Source of the DNA: Diabrotica undecimpunctata
Lineage: Eukaryota > Arthropoda > Insecta > Coleoptera > Chrysomelidae
Direction of reading: 5' to 3'
Assembly (NCBI RefSeq): GCF_040954645.1
Contig: NC_092807.1
Location: forward strand, 50,352,991 to 50,416,990
Length of the DNA: 64,000 nucleotides
The notes under the pieces were generated by a model. It was not told where the DNA came from and did not search any database. It was given only the letters and a program-made list of their open reading frames with translations. How positions within the stretch are numbered: the first letter of the stretch is position 1; the number at the start of each line of letters is the position of its first letter. Positions 31,174 through 42,717 of the stretch are shown here, one piece after another. Made by a program: the position numbers and the translations under genes.

Positions 31174-32922
31174 CTTTATATTATTTGGGATAATGTACAC
31201 AGTCCGCGCAAGGAGGCGTTTATGTGTCAAATCACTGTGTCCCAGCCGCAAACGCGCTATTCTCACTTGGTCGGGTCTATTCGCTGTGGGTTGGAGCCAC
31301 GGTTTCAGAAATTGTTCGATTTCCTTGAGTTTACCTTGCGATGCTTATTCTTATCCGCCACACTTATTCCGCCACGTACTCAACACTTTATATTTTATTT
31401 CTGACTTGAAGTCACCAGAAGAAACCTTATTAATAAGAATGGAGTCCTATTTAAAGGATGCTAACCGGGTTAGTTCATTTGCTTCTTCATTTCCTTGTAT
31501 ACCTGAATGTGATGGAACAAACATGAAGTCAACAGTGATCTTATTATTCTTTAGAGGAATTATTTACCTATGGGTCAGATTCTTCTTCCGACAATGTTGC
31601 ATGTCACTGCAGGGAGTAAACCTATGTATTTGCTGTTTCGTATTAATTTGGTGCTTTTGGTTTTCATTCTTTTGTCGATGTAGTATGGATGTAATTCCGT
31701 TAGAAACTTTTTAAGTGCGTGAGAGTCTTCTGGTCTTCTCTAACTGGTTCTAGTAATGATTGGAGATTTGGTATCTCATCTCTTAAGTTTTTGTCATCAG
31801 TTTTGGTTTTTTTCTTTAATTAAAGCTTAGGTTTTGCAAAGTTTTCTTCGGTGGGTGGCGTGATTGCATCTTCTAGGGTTCTTCTTTTTCCGATTGCTTT
31901 GTTCGAAGTTATCTGGGGTTCGTGGGAATTCATATATGTATTTTTATTTGGAGGTAAGTGTTCACTTTTTCGGGTGAGGTTGATTTATGTTTTTGGGTAT
32001 TAGAGGATGACTCAGACGATGTAGGTGTTGCGATTGTCGTGTTAACTGAAGAAGTGGTCAAATGTATAGATGTATTTTGTAGTGAGCATTGTTGGGTTTG
32101 GTTTATTTATAAATTTGGGATTGCTACTGTTTGTAATGTGATTTGAGAAGACGTAGTAAGTGTGGAGGGAGTGGTATTTGTGATTGTGGGAGTATTTTGT
32201 AGATTATCTTGTTGAGTATGATTTATTGATGAATTTTGTCTTATTTCTGTTTGCATTGCACTATCATTGTGAGGATGGTTAGAAGGTGAAATATTTGGAC
32301 AATTAGCTGCCTGGTATCCAGTTCATTTGCATTTGAAACATGTTTCGTTTTGGGCTATAAATATGCGGTTTGTTCCAATTCGATGATAAAAGATTCAGGT
32401 AGTACAAAGTTGTCTGGAAAAGGTGAAACGAAAATCTGTCTTGGGAAGCTTAGAATATGACTGAAGGCAGGATTGGTTGTTCCTATCTGTAGGTATGATA
32501 TGTCTGAGAGAGAATTTAAACCTAGTTTTATTAATTCGTCCATTATTAAGGTAAGAGGTATGCTTGGACATGCATTGGACAGAATTAAGCGGACTGATGG
32601 AGTTATTAATCTTCTCGCTTCTAGTATATTTCTGTTTACTATTATCTTTTTTGTTTCTGTTATGACTTTATCTACTAGGTTTTTAGATGATATAATATAT
32701 GCATATTCTACCGTTTGATATACGGGATGCGAAAATTATATTTTTTTGGTTCTATATGCTGACTCAATCCTTCAAGATAGTCATTAATTGTACAATTCTC
32801 TAGAGTGTTAAATAGAATAGTTTGATATCTGCTTGGGATTAATATACTACGTGGTTGACTAACTACTTGTTGAGTGTGATGCATTTTGTGGTAGCTGACT
32901 GGAAGATGACATCTTTTAAATG

Positions 32923-33195
32923 AGTCGTCTACTTTAAAATATATAATATATGTCTGAATATTTAATAGAAGTGAGTCACATAAAATTCAATTATTTGAGG
33001 TATTTTTTACCATGTAACAAAAAACAAAATTCGTTCAATTTATTAATGTTTTGTATTTTGAGAACGATTTCTGAAATGGAAATCAAAATGTCAAAAATAA
33101 ACTATTTTAAACTTGAATTTGTGGTATATTTTCAATAAAAATAACAAATGCATTAACATTCCACAAAAACATAGCTTTAGAACAATGTTTCCTTT
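32923..33195 (+). mobile_element. Penelope-like element 3' UTR (right half, second segment)
   Basis: Continuation of 30447-30724 after the LINE nest: the AGTCGTCTACTTT duplication, then TAATATATGTCTGAAT, CATGTAACAAAAAACAAAAT, TTTGAGAACGATTTCTGAA and the end near ACATAGCTTTAGAACAATG. No coding sequence. Confidence 0.8.
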
Positions 33196-34098
33196 GCTTT
33201 TGTACTCTTCATTTGACATTTGTTCCACTTCCCATAATTTCATTAAACAAACCTCTTAGGCGACGTGTTGTTCATATTAATCTATAAGATCTAAACTTTC
33301 CTTCAGTATGTTTTTTTTCTAATTAAATGAAAATTAAATTAATTTTCTAAAACAATGTAAATATAAAATACCCACCACCAAACTTCTGCTTATAAAATGT
33401 GGTAGTATTTTCCTTGAAATTTTTATCAGCCCTGGTCACTTCTTGGATGTCTATACCGATATAATTTACTCTACGCGACATGCAAAATTTTAAAATGGAA
33501 TCGAATCATTTTGAGAATATTCATTCCTGCGCACTTTGTTTTCAGTATTAAATACGATTTATTTTAACAGGGTCATATGTATATAATTTTCTATAACAAT
33601 CATGTAAAAAAGGTATACTTCTATAGACATGTTTTCAAACTAATATCTAAAAAAGAGATTAATTTACTATACCATCTAATTTTGATAAAGATTTCAGAAT
33701 TCTCCAAATTTACATTTTCTGCAAGCTACAACGAAAAAAAGGACCTAACTACAAAAATACTGGTTATTCAACAAAGTAAGCAGGTAAGACGAAATTGTGC
33801 ATCATCGGTTGTACAAGATTTCAAGTCAGTCGATCTTGGTAGATATCAAATATCGTGTTTGATGTAAAATTTGTCGCCTCACATCCACTGATGTAGAAAA
33901 GTGCAACTAAACAGCTATCTCGTATTACTTGTTTGTTTCTCGAGAAAGCAAGTGGTTCTGTCAAAATGTTGCGATTTTAGATGAGAATAAAGATTTAAAA
34001 AATTTATGGATAAGGCATTCCTCTGATTTCTAAAGAGTTAAGTTTAAGACCAAACTAAGCATGTAAACCTAAGAAATACTATTTTCATGAGTTAGAAA
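33196..34098. other. Non-genic AT-rich sequence
   Basis: The 96-residue plus frame at 33577 is low-complexity in look and unrecognised. No other signal. Confidence 0.35.
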
Positions 34099-35060
34099 TA
34101 AACACATCAAAAATGGCCAAAGAACATAGTTTTTTCTCATATATACATGAATTTTGATTGGATTTTAAACAGTGACATACCGTTATAATGCCTGAAATAA
34201 TGAAAGAACAGTTAAAAAGTGCACTAATTTAATAGAAATTGTTAACATAAAAGTCAATAAACACAAAAATCTAACAAAATGTGTTTATTAATCTGTGATT
34301 CCTTTAGCAGCATTAATAACAGCTTTACACCTCCTTGGAATGCTTACAATTAAATTATCAATTTCGTTTTGAGGCAGTAGGATCCATTCCTGTTTAAAAA
34401 GATCTTAAAGACCTTGTCTAGTATAAATGCAGATGAGGAGCAATCGGTCTCTGAAGCATATCCCATACATGATCAATGGAATTGTCCTGGCTAGGATACT
34501 TGTATACTATCCTCATTATGAAACCAATCTCTTACTGTTGCTGCAATATATTTCCTTGTATTATCCTGCATGTAACACAGATCAAGATCTACAGCACTGA
34601 CAAAGAACAGGGTCTAAGATACGATTAATACATTGAAATTGATTAAAAGTGCCTTCTACAAAAACCGGAACAATTTGATGAGAAATTATTCCAGCCCACA
34701 TCATAACTCTCACTGCACATGTTCTTGTACCCACCTTAATCTGAGTCCACGATTTCCATGAAGTAACATAGAAAGCCTCAATAGACTTCTGACGTGCAGT
34801 TCAGTTTCATTTAATCTATTCCTTAAAGTTTGGTCACATACAGTAATGTTGTGAGTATTTTCGAAGGCCCCATAGAGTTCATGTGCAGTTATATCCACAT
34901 TTCAACGAGCTAATCCTACCACATACCGATCCTGCTGAGGAATTGTAGAGAACAAGTTTTCAAATGGAATGGTATGTATTAACAAAAAAGTTTTTAAGTT
35001 TTTATTGAAAAAAGTGGAATAATAATGGTGTTCCTTAGACATTTTTGATGTGTGTTGATT
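34099..35060 (-). mobile_element. Tc1-like transposon remnant
   Basis: Terminal inverted repeats match imperfectly: 34101-34127 (ACACATCAAAAATGGCCAAA) against the reverse complement of 35029-35056 (ACACATCAAAAATGTCTAAG). A TA precedes the left one. Between them the minus strand encodes RYVVGLARxNVDITAHELY, TLRNRLNETELHVR and NRGLRLRWVQEHVQ, the second helix-turn-helix and linker of a Tc1 transposase (usual end KARLxWCQEH). Later come a decayed catalytic region (VSAVDLDLCYMQDN, with the QDN Asp present; SWPGQFH) and a RNGSYCLK tail. The N-terminal part is missing and stops are frequent. Confidence 0.75.
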
Positions 35061-36955
35061 AGGTATTGCCAGCTCAGAATAACCCAGTTCTCAAAAGAAA
35101 TTTCGTTAAAAATAAAATCTCCAATAAAAGTAAAGTGTTTTAGCGTGATGTGTATTATGTTTAAATAAAAGTAAGTAACAATGAACTAATGTTTTATGGA
35201 TTATTAGAAAAGTATACTAAGAATAAGGAAGGTAATCTACACTACATTAACATTGCAAGAGTTTAAATGAATGAGAAATTTGATTTTAATGTACCTATTT
35301 TAAATTGATATTTGTTAAATGTTTCATTTATCTACCATTACTTAACACATAAAAGAATAACTAAAAAGCAAATAACTCGAATTGTTCTTTTGAATCATCT
35401 AAAATATATGAAATGGGAGAAAAAGATATCTATATAGTACAAGACCTTCAAACAGAAAAATTAGAAAAAAAAATTATCCAAAATAATTATTAAAATTTGG
35501 ATAATTTTTGTGATGGTTTAATATAAAGTATTTACAGAGGATAACAAAAGAGACAAAATCTTAGATAAACAGAATTACAGTTTATTAAAAACTTTAATGA
35601 ATCACTGGACCATAGCCAAAAGTGTTTAGGGTACTAAAAGAATAAAAACGTCCATAAGAATAAAGAATTTATCGCCAAATGAAGAAACGATAATAGGAAT
35701 CCGGATAAAATAGGCTAAATTACACAAACGGATGCCATAATAACAAGGGCGATAGTTTAATCTTAAAATAATAGAAGGGATAGGACAGAGTATAATCAAA
35801 TTATTATTTTAATTGTAAATTACAGATAATTTTATATATAAATGTTTTCAATCTACCACATTAACATACCATATTAAAAATAGTTTTTGTTATCAGTAAA
35901 TAAAAAACAATAACAACAATTACAAATATAATAATTATTCTTATCAAATCGATTGTGGACAAACACGCAATCCTTTAAAATTGGTACCACAATCAGGGTG
36001 AGTCAAAGTATTTAATGATGTGTCATAGGTGATAATAAACTATTGACTATTGGTGATGTTGACTGTATATTCCATTGTCTATTTCTCATCATAGTGGCAT
36101 TTCATGATAAAGTATTATATTAAATGCAGTTTTAATATTAAATAATAAGATATCTAATGCTCCTCTATCTTATTTATTTATTACTATAAAATATTTGTTT
36201 ACTTGAAAATAAAAATGACGCTTTATGTGTGTCATGAAGTATTTCATATGCTATTTTACTTATGTTTTCCTTTGATTTAACCGAATTATTGCGAATCATT
36301 GTCGTTACTTTCTCTTTGTACCTGTTAAAAATCATAGATTGTTAACCAAGTATGGGAATTTTTTAGGTCTATCGTATATTCCGGCCTTCTCTTTTTTGTC
36401 TATAATTTCAAATTTTTATTTGTATGATGATCTATAGTAAACCAGTGTGTTTTAATACCAAATTCAAGTATTCTAATTTGATTATTTTCAGATTGTGTTT
36501 ATTATTCCCTATGTATTTATTTTATAAAACAAATACGTTCTTAAAGTGGTTCATGTGCGTGGTTGAAGTGGTTCACTAGCGTCTCAACACCTTCCGATAA
36601 GGATCGATAAAATGGGCGACAGTGAGCCGTAAGTTCTCATTTCTCACCGCACTATTCATCCCTCAACATACCCAATCCACTGGGGTATTCTAATTTAATT
36701 CTAATTTTAATTAGAACAAATATGCAGGCACACTGATTTTGAAAATAGATTAGAGGAAGTATTTTTCACATATAGAATATATAAGAGTGTATACAATAGT
36801 GAACTACATAAAGTGTATACAAAACAATAATGTTTAAAGTAACACAAAAACAGTCCTACCTAAAAAAGATGCAATGCATCTATTAACCTAATAATTTAGA
36901 TTAACGACAAATATTAAAGAAGTAATAAAATGGAGATAAATTAAAATGTATAGAA
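35061..36955. other. Non-genic AT-rich sequence
   Basis: About 1.9 kb with no supported gene, RNA or transposon domain. A short 13-14 bp inverted repeat around 35463-35506 (AAAATTATCCAAA…TTTGGATAATTTT) is present. 36540-36680 is somewhat less AT-rich. Confidence 0.4.
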
Positions 36956-36959
36956 CAGA

Positions 36960-38715
36960 GCTATAAAAATAGAGAAATTAGAAACTTATATCAAGGGGTG
37001 AAAAATGAGAAAAAGGGGTACCAAGGAAAACCTGTACACTACAAAAACAAAAGTAGAAGAAATTTAGTAAGTGACGAAAAAATATTGAGCAGATGGAAAG
37101 AATACTTTGAAGAACTTTTAAATGAAATTCCCACAACAGAATATGAAGAGGAAAAAGAAGTGAAGGGAAATGTCGATCAAGAACGAATAGAGGAAAGACC
37201 GCCTAACGAAAAAGAAATAAAAGAAATAATAGAGAAACTAAAGAATAATAAGAGACCAGGAAGAGATGAAGTAACAGCTGAAATGTTTAAATATTGAGGA
37301 CCAGTACTAATTAAGCATTTGGAAAAGTTGCTAAAAGACATATGGGAACAAGAAAAATTACCGAAGGAATGGACCGAAGCGACACTGTGCCCTTTTCACA
37401 AAAAAGGCGACAAAAGTTTATGCCACAATTACAGGGGAATAGCCCTACTAAATGTTGCATATAAAATACTTGCAGTATATAGAAAATATAAGCTACCTCA
37501 AAATATAGATAATGACATAGGGGAATATCAATGTGGATTCAGAAGGAATGTGGATCAAATTTTCCTACTGCGCGAAATACAGGCAGAAAGCTACGAATAT
37601 GGAAAACCTATTCATCGACTTTAAACAAGCGTTCGATAGGATAAAACGCAAAGAAATATACAAAGCACTACGTGAAATGGGAATTAGTGAAAAACTGATA
37701 AGAATGGTAAAAGTGACACTCCGAAAAACAGAGAATAGGGTTAAAATAAATGGCGAAGAAACAGATAAGTTTGAGGTCAGTGAGGGGGTGCTACAAGGAG
37801 ACCCACTGTCATCGCTGTTGTTCAGTATCGTCCTCGAAGTTACCATCAGAGAAGCTGGAATCAACAGGTCAGGACTTATATATCAAAGAAAACACCAATG
37901 ATTAGCATTCGCTGACGACATTGTACTGATAGCCAGAAGTAAGCAAGAATTAAAAGAAATAATAAAAAGATTAGAAATGAAAGCGAGAAAGAAAGGGATG
38001 TACATAAATGAAGAAAAGACCAAATATATGGAATGGACAGAAACAGATTACCTACAAGAACAATATCTGACAGTAATAACAGATGAAAAAACATATAAAT
38101 TCGAAGAAGTAGAAATATTCCAGTATTTAGGAGCGACATTGACGAGAAGACCAAATATGAAGGAAGAAATCCAAGTGAGAATTATGGCCGGTAACCGTTG
38201 TATTTTTGCACTAAACAATTTATTAAGAAGCAAAAACATATCTAGAAGGGCTAAGATAAGAATATATAAGACAGTAATAAGACCTATTGTATTATATGCC
38301 AGTGAAACATGGACAATGAACAAATCCGAACAAGTCTTGCTGCAAGTCTGGGAAAGAAAAGTCCTCAGGAAAATATTTGGAGGTAAATTATGGAATGGTA
38401 TATGGATAAAAAGACTAAATATGGAATTTGAGGAGATGTATGGAGAACCGAATATCGTATGGATCATAAAGTCAAAAAGACTGAGATGGTTGGGACACAT
38501 CCAAAGGATGGAAAACACGAGACTGTCAAAAAGAATGCTAATGGGAGGAATAGGAGGGAAAATGAAGAAAGGCAGACCAAAAACCAGGTGGAAGAAGGAT
38601 GTTGAAAAAGACATAGAAAAACTTAAAATACCAAACTGGAAAAATAAAGCAACAAACAGAAAAGAATGGAAAAGAATAGTAACCCAAGTCATGGGCCTTC
38701 TAGGCCTGGAGAGCT

Positions 38716-38717
<2 letters not shown>
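36960..38717 (+). mobile_element. RTE-type LINE, RT to C-terminus, nearly continuous
   Basis: Blocks in order: a linker (LSRWKEYFEELLNE at about 37085); thumb-fingers (KEIIEKLKNNKRPGRDEV, FHKKGDKSLCHNYRGIALLN at about 37390-37450); YQCGFRRN; LFIDFKQAFDRIKRKEIY at about 37610; EGVLQGDPLSSLLFSIVLE at about 37785; LAFADDIVLIAR, with the catalytic FADD at about 37905-37940; then TKYMEW, FQYLGATLTRR, LYASETWTM, LRWLGHIQRM and GRPKTRWKKDVE. It ends with TAA at 38715-38717. Defects: stop at 37295, frameshifts near 37480 and 37600, stop at 37899. The last 816 bp are open. The endonuclease is missing. The (TA)n directly after the stop may be its microsatellite-like 3' tail. Confidence 0.9.

Positions 38718-38719
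<2 letters not shown>

Positions 38720-38779
<60 letters not shown>
38720..38779. repeat. (TA)n array after the RTE stop codon
   Basis: About 30 TA units starting 3 bp after the LINE stop. RTE-type LINEs often end in short tandem repeats, so the array may have grown from the element's own tail. Confidence 0.97.
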
Positions 38780-38782
<3 letters not shown>

Positions 38783-38899
38783 AAAAATAACTGTATGGTT
38801 TGAAATTAAAAATAAAAACACGAAAGAAATGGGCAACCACATACTCAAAATAATCAACATTTGTGTATACTGCAAACAGAATTCGTACGTGAATTATTT

Positions 38900-39700
38900 A
38901 AACTGTTTTAATCATCTTTCCAAGAGTAAGATAAGAGATCTGGTAATTTAATTTTCTGGTATTCTGTCGGAGTCGGAATAAGTTATGAATTCTCGCTCAG
39001 GTACTTATGCCTCTTCAAGGTATGGGTTCCTTTCGAGATTGGGTTTGGTTTGTAAACTCCAGCTATGCTTGCTTGGGTTGATCTTCTAGATCCAAATCTG
39101 CCACCAAACCACAAGCTCCATGGACAACAAACGATTCCTTCCAGAATGTTGGGCTATATTAACTAGACGACTGGAAGTTCGCTGAGGCTCGGTTCACATG
39201 ATAATGGGATGAAGTGGATTAGGGATTTTATATCTCAGGTGAGTTCATGGGAGGGGATTTGTTTAGGGGTGGTAACAGGTTGGGTTTGCTTTGGATTGGT
39301 TGGTAGAGCTTTGCTTATGGAACATCTGGGGTAGAAGGCAGGCTGGTTACCTTGGCAGTTGGGACATTTAGGAGCATTTGCTGTGGGACAGGCTAGCGAT
39401 TTGTGTTGTTCGCAGTTGAGACAAATTATAAATTTTTTAGAGCATTATATGCTGATTATGTCCAGTTTTGCAACATATCGTGTAATACTTTAGACAAACG
39501 GGGATAGCGTTGTTTGATCTTGGGATCTTACAATTTAATCTCTCCCCGTCAATTTTGATACCAGTCGAGAGGGAGAAAGCATCAGCGAACTATCTTCGAT
39601 GTCTTGTGGAGCGAATTTTGTCAATGACTAGATGGAAGTTATTATGTTGATGGTTATGAACCGGATTCGGGTTGTTTATTGCTGAATGAGGGAGTCCATT
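38900..39700 (-). mobile_element. Jockey-like LINE ORF1 (gag) fragment
   Basis: The minus strand encodes three zinc-knuckle-like blocks at about 39350-39500: VCLKYYTICCKTGHNQH, then CLNCEQHKSLACPTANAPKC and CPNCQGNQPAFYPRC. A Pro/Thr/Gln-rich tail follows (PTNPKQTQPVTTPKQIP). Multiple CCHC-type knuckles followed by a proline-rich tail are typical of Jockey-clade ORF1. Stops are frequent, and neither ORF2 nor a poly(A) tail is attached. Confidence 0.65.
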
Positions 39701-40410
39701 GGAAGTTTATTATTGTAATTGTTTCGTAGTAGTATAATATTTATTATATCTGATGCTCCATTATATTGTTTGCTTGCTTAAACTAATTAAATTATTATTG
39801 ATCCTTATGTATTTATTGAGTCTTAAGGGGTCACTTTTGTATAACTCGTTCAGTAATTTTATTCTCATGTTAACAAAAACATAGATTGTTGACTTTCTCA
39901 TTTAGATTCCTTCAGAAACAGAGGTTGACTGACGATCACTTTTTGCAAGATTCTTTATCTTCACAATAGAAAAGTTCTTAATGTTATTGTTTAAGTATCT
40001 AGTCTAAAAGTTTCTCATACTTAAGTATTTTCCGATTCCGTTTTTCCTTTGGCATTGTGTTACCCGATGGCAATCTGTCTCCACAGAGCCATAGTATCAT
40101 CGAAATTTGACGCTACCCTTCGAATGTATCAACCTCTCTTGTGATGTTGGCAGTGGTGCCTCGAACCCCGATCGCCGGCATTCAAGAGGAAAAATCGGTC
40201 GGTTCGGTCGGTGGTTATTTCGCTTCGACGAGTATGGTGCGAATCGGTATGCGATTTTTATCACACCTACCGGTCCCGAAGAAATGAGAAAAAAATATAT
40301 GGAAAGGTCTTCCTTTCGCTAGCTCTCGACGTTAGAGCCGATACACGACTCACACATGATTATTTTCAGTAAAAAAGAGCTGCGACTTTAGAGATGTAAC
40401 ATTTTTTAAG
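39701..40410. other. Unassigned sequence with a GC-richer block
   Basis: 40040-40340 is GC- and CpG-richer than its neighbours and holds a 71-residue plus frame (40107-40322) with an Arg-rich stretch (RRHSRGKIGRFGRW). A TTATTTTCAG acceptor-like site ends it at about 40369. It could be an exon remnant or an LTR or UTR piece. Nothing is recognised. Confidence 0.3.
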
Positions 40411-40419
40411 CAGTTATTG

Positions 40420-40760
40420 AAACCGTTGCGAATAAGAAATATTATACATATTTTTAATATTAGCCATGTCGATAATAAGTCAATAGGGAATGCCACAAAA
40501 CGAATGAATGTAGAACACATAGATACAAGCAGTGGAATAAGACACAGGGAGTCATTAAGCCCTATTCTACTTAATCTAATCATGGATAAAGTTATAAAGA
40601 GCGTCAATAAGAGGATAGGCAGAGGACAGATCAAAATGAAGATAGCCGTCAAAGACTAGTTCCCAGATTTAATACAAGAGCCAGATAATTTAACATGAAG
40701 ATTTCAATTCAGAAAACTAAATCATGAAAACTTTGGTATCAAAAATTCAAGAGGAATATT
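40420..40760 (+). mobile_element. LINE RT palm fragment
   Basis: Plus frame: GIRHRESLSPILLNLIMDKV, IKSVNKRIGRGQIKMKIA, equivalent to the GVRQGDSLSPxLFNxIMDEII…GYxMGxxEIKIxCYADD block. After a frameshift, FNMKISIQKTKS near 40690 follows. The catalytic ADD is lost. Dead fragment. Confidence 0.65.
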
Positions 40761-41760
40761 TGACTGCTCAGAACCATTCTGTTGCATTACGAAATATGTT
40801 GTTAGAAATGTCAAAGACGTAGCGACTGAATACCGTCAACTGAGGAAACAACTCTTAAACACATGTAGAGTGAATGAACCATGGTGTAGGAAAAGCGAAA
40901 AAGAGGAAGAAATTGGAAGAGAGGAAAAAATTCGTTCACGTGTGAACGTGAACGAGACTCACGATAATTCGCAATTGGACGTTCCCCCGCCCATTGCATT
41001 AGTTGCAGCGGTTGACGTTACAAGATTAATCTTAGTAATCTCATTATGCGAACACGATTACAGTATATGCATGTTTAACGTTTTAACTTTCGACAGTTTG
41101 CATTAGAGTTTTGGGAATGAAATCGAAGCGGAAATTTAAAATAAAATCTTTGTGACGAAAGATTGGCAAAAATGCAAAAAATGGTAAATTTTGAATCAAT
41201 AGAGTTTAAAGAAGTTATTCAAAATTTTGCACTGTGTATTCACTGTACAAAATTACTGCGATATTATTCAAAATGTATACATGTAGAAATTTTGAATATA
41301 CTAATTAAAAGGGACGAAATCAGGAGACTAGTTGGGTTAAATCTTGCCGTACTGAACTAATTTGTAGATCTGTGTGGATAATGTTATGAAAATTTAAGTT
41401 CAGATTTACAGTCCACCTTAAACAGACCCGTATTATGGCACAAAAAGCTTCACAAGCAATGCCAAGCGAAGCCTGAAGATTCAGATTTGGTTAAGGAATT
41501 GAAAATACAAAAAATGCATTAAAAAAGAGATTTCGACCCCAAGATTAACATTATGTGGCTTTAATCTTGGATAAAAACCTAAGAAACTATTTTAGAATTC
41601 CAATCTACGAACAAATATTGTCTGGATCAAAACTGACCAAGAAAACGTCGGCGAACTGACGAACCCTTTGCCTCCACAACTTCATATCCACATCATCTTC
41701 AACAATACAGTCTAATAGTTTGGACAAATTGTTATTTTTTAATACCAATTACGATTTGGG
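40761..41760. other. Non-genic sequence
   Basis: No supported domain. A CpG-containing segment at 40930-41020 (palindromic CACGTGTGAACGTGAACG) lies in otherwise AT-rich DNA. Confidence 0.35.
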
Positions 41761-41773
41761 TATGTAGTTTTAC
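41761..41773. repeat. Target-site duplication, left (13 bp, 1 mismatch)
   Basis: TATGTAGTTTTAC here versus TATGTAGTTCTAC at 42705-42717, flanking the deleted LINE. Confidence 0.7.
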
Positions 41774-42704
41774 TTCTTCTTCTTCGGCTTTTTCCATTAT
41801 GAGTTCGCCGTTTTCGTCCTCCACAGCACTCTATTCTCCCAGTCACCTTCTCTGAGGTCTCTATCTATCATAGCATTTCCGACGTATGTTTTTCATCTTG
41901 TAGCAGGTCTTCCTCTCCGTCTTCTTCCCGGCGGGTCCCAGTTTAATATTCTTTTCGGCCACCTATGCTCTGGCATTCTTTGTACATGCCCGTACCACTG
42001 CAGGGCTTTGTTTTCCAACTTTTTTGTAATTGAGAATTTTACTTCCATTCTGTTCCATATTTCCTTCGTTCTTATTCTATCCGCTCTTGTTATTTGTAGA
42101 CATATTCTCATAAAGTCCAGTTCAACTGTTCTTATTTTATTTCGTATTGTTGTTGTCATTGGCCATACTTCCGCTCCATATAGGGTAATATTCATCACTA
42201 TGCTTTGAAAGATCCTCTTTTTGTTTTCTTTGGTTAGAGTGTTGTTCCATATCACTCCATGAAGTGCTCTTGTGGCTTGTTTTCCCCGTGGTATTTTCAT
42301 TTCTATATCTTTCATACAAGTACCATCTCGGCTAATCATAGACCCTAAATACTTAAAAGCCTTTTCCGTCCAAAATCCGAGGCTGTGTTGGATTGGTTTT
42401 TGCATAATGACTTTTTCCGAGTGTCGGGTAGCAGGCCCGGCGCCTCAACCCCCTATTCTTCGGAGGACCATCTTCCTATTCGTTAATCAAAAATCATTTC
42501 CATATTCAATCTATGGTCGTTATCGGTAGATTCATCCAGGGTACTGGGAGAGAAAAGGTAGGTTTGGATATGGACTGAGGGTAGGACAATGGTTTCCCCT
42601 GTATGGTATTAGGAGATAAACCAAGGCTCGCGTGAGCAGGGGCGCATCCCTGAAGTAGATCTGTCACCTATCGGGATCATAGATGAGTATCTACCCGCTA
42701 CCCC
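41774..42704 (-). mobile_element. Internally deleted LINE retaining both ends
   Basis: On the minus strand about 42704-42415 is a non-coding, GC-richer leader (starting GGGGTAGCGGGTAGATACTC) of the kind that precedes the ORF in insect LINEs. It is joined directly to the C-terminal coding region, an open frame at 42405-41893: KAFKYLGSMISRDGTC, LYGAEVWPM, VELDFMRICLQITRADRIRT, LQWYGHVQRMPEHRWPKRIL, PPGRRRRGRPATR. A short tail and (GAA)n follow. The endonuclease and most of the RT are deleted. Both ends plus a 13-bp near-perfect duplication show it inserted as this short form, a possible non-autonomous derivative. Confidence 0.8.
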
Positions 42705-42717
42705 TATGTAGTTCTAC

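Larger units (their letters stand above)
30725..32922 (-). mobile_element. Internally deleted LINE with gag and RNase H
   Basis: Minus-strand LINE bounded by an exact 13-bp duplication. From its 5' end (32922): an ORF1-like region with a gag zinc knuckle at about 32300-32345 (CFKC, TGYQAANCP; His replaced by Tyr and one stop); a Ser/Thr/Asn-rich tail to about 31850; then, without endonuclease or RT, an RNase H remnant at about 31480-31540 (PSHSGIQGNEEANELTRLAS); and RLRLGHSDLTHKRLLAR at about 31215-31265. It ends in an A-rich tail at 30725-30740. The reverse transcriptase is therefore deleted. It carries a nested GAA-tailed LINE at 30768-31159. Confidence 0.8.

Noticed and set aside
31193..31714. 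173-codon plus-strand frame
   Set aside because: It is antisense to the RNase H remnant of the minus-strand LINE, which explains the sequence better.
38048..38692. Long minus-strand open frame (214 codons) with hydrophobic runs
   Set aside because: It is the antisense shadow of the intact RTE LINE C-terminal frame at 37977-38717. The same holds for 46955-47485 and 44134-44556.
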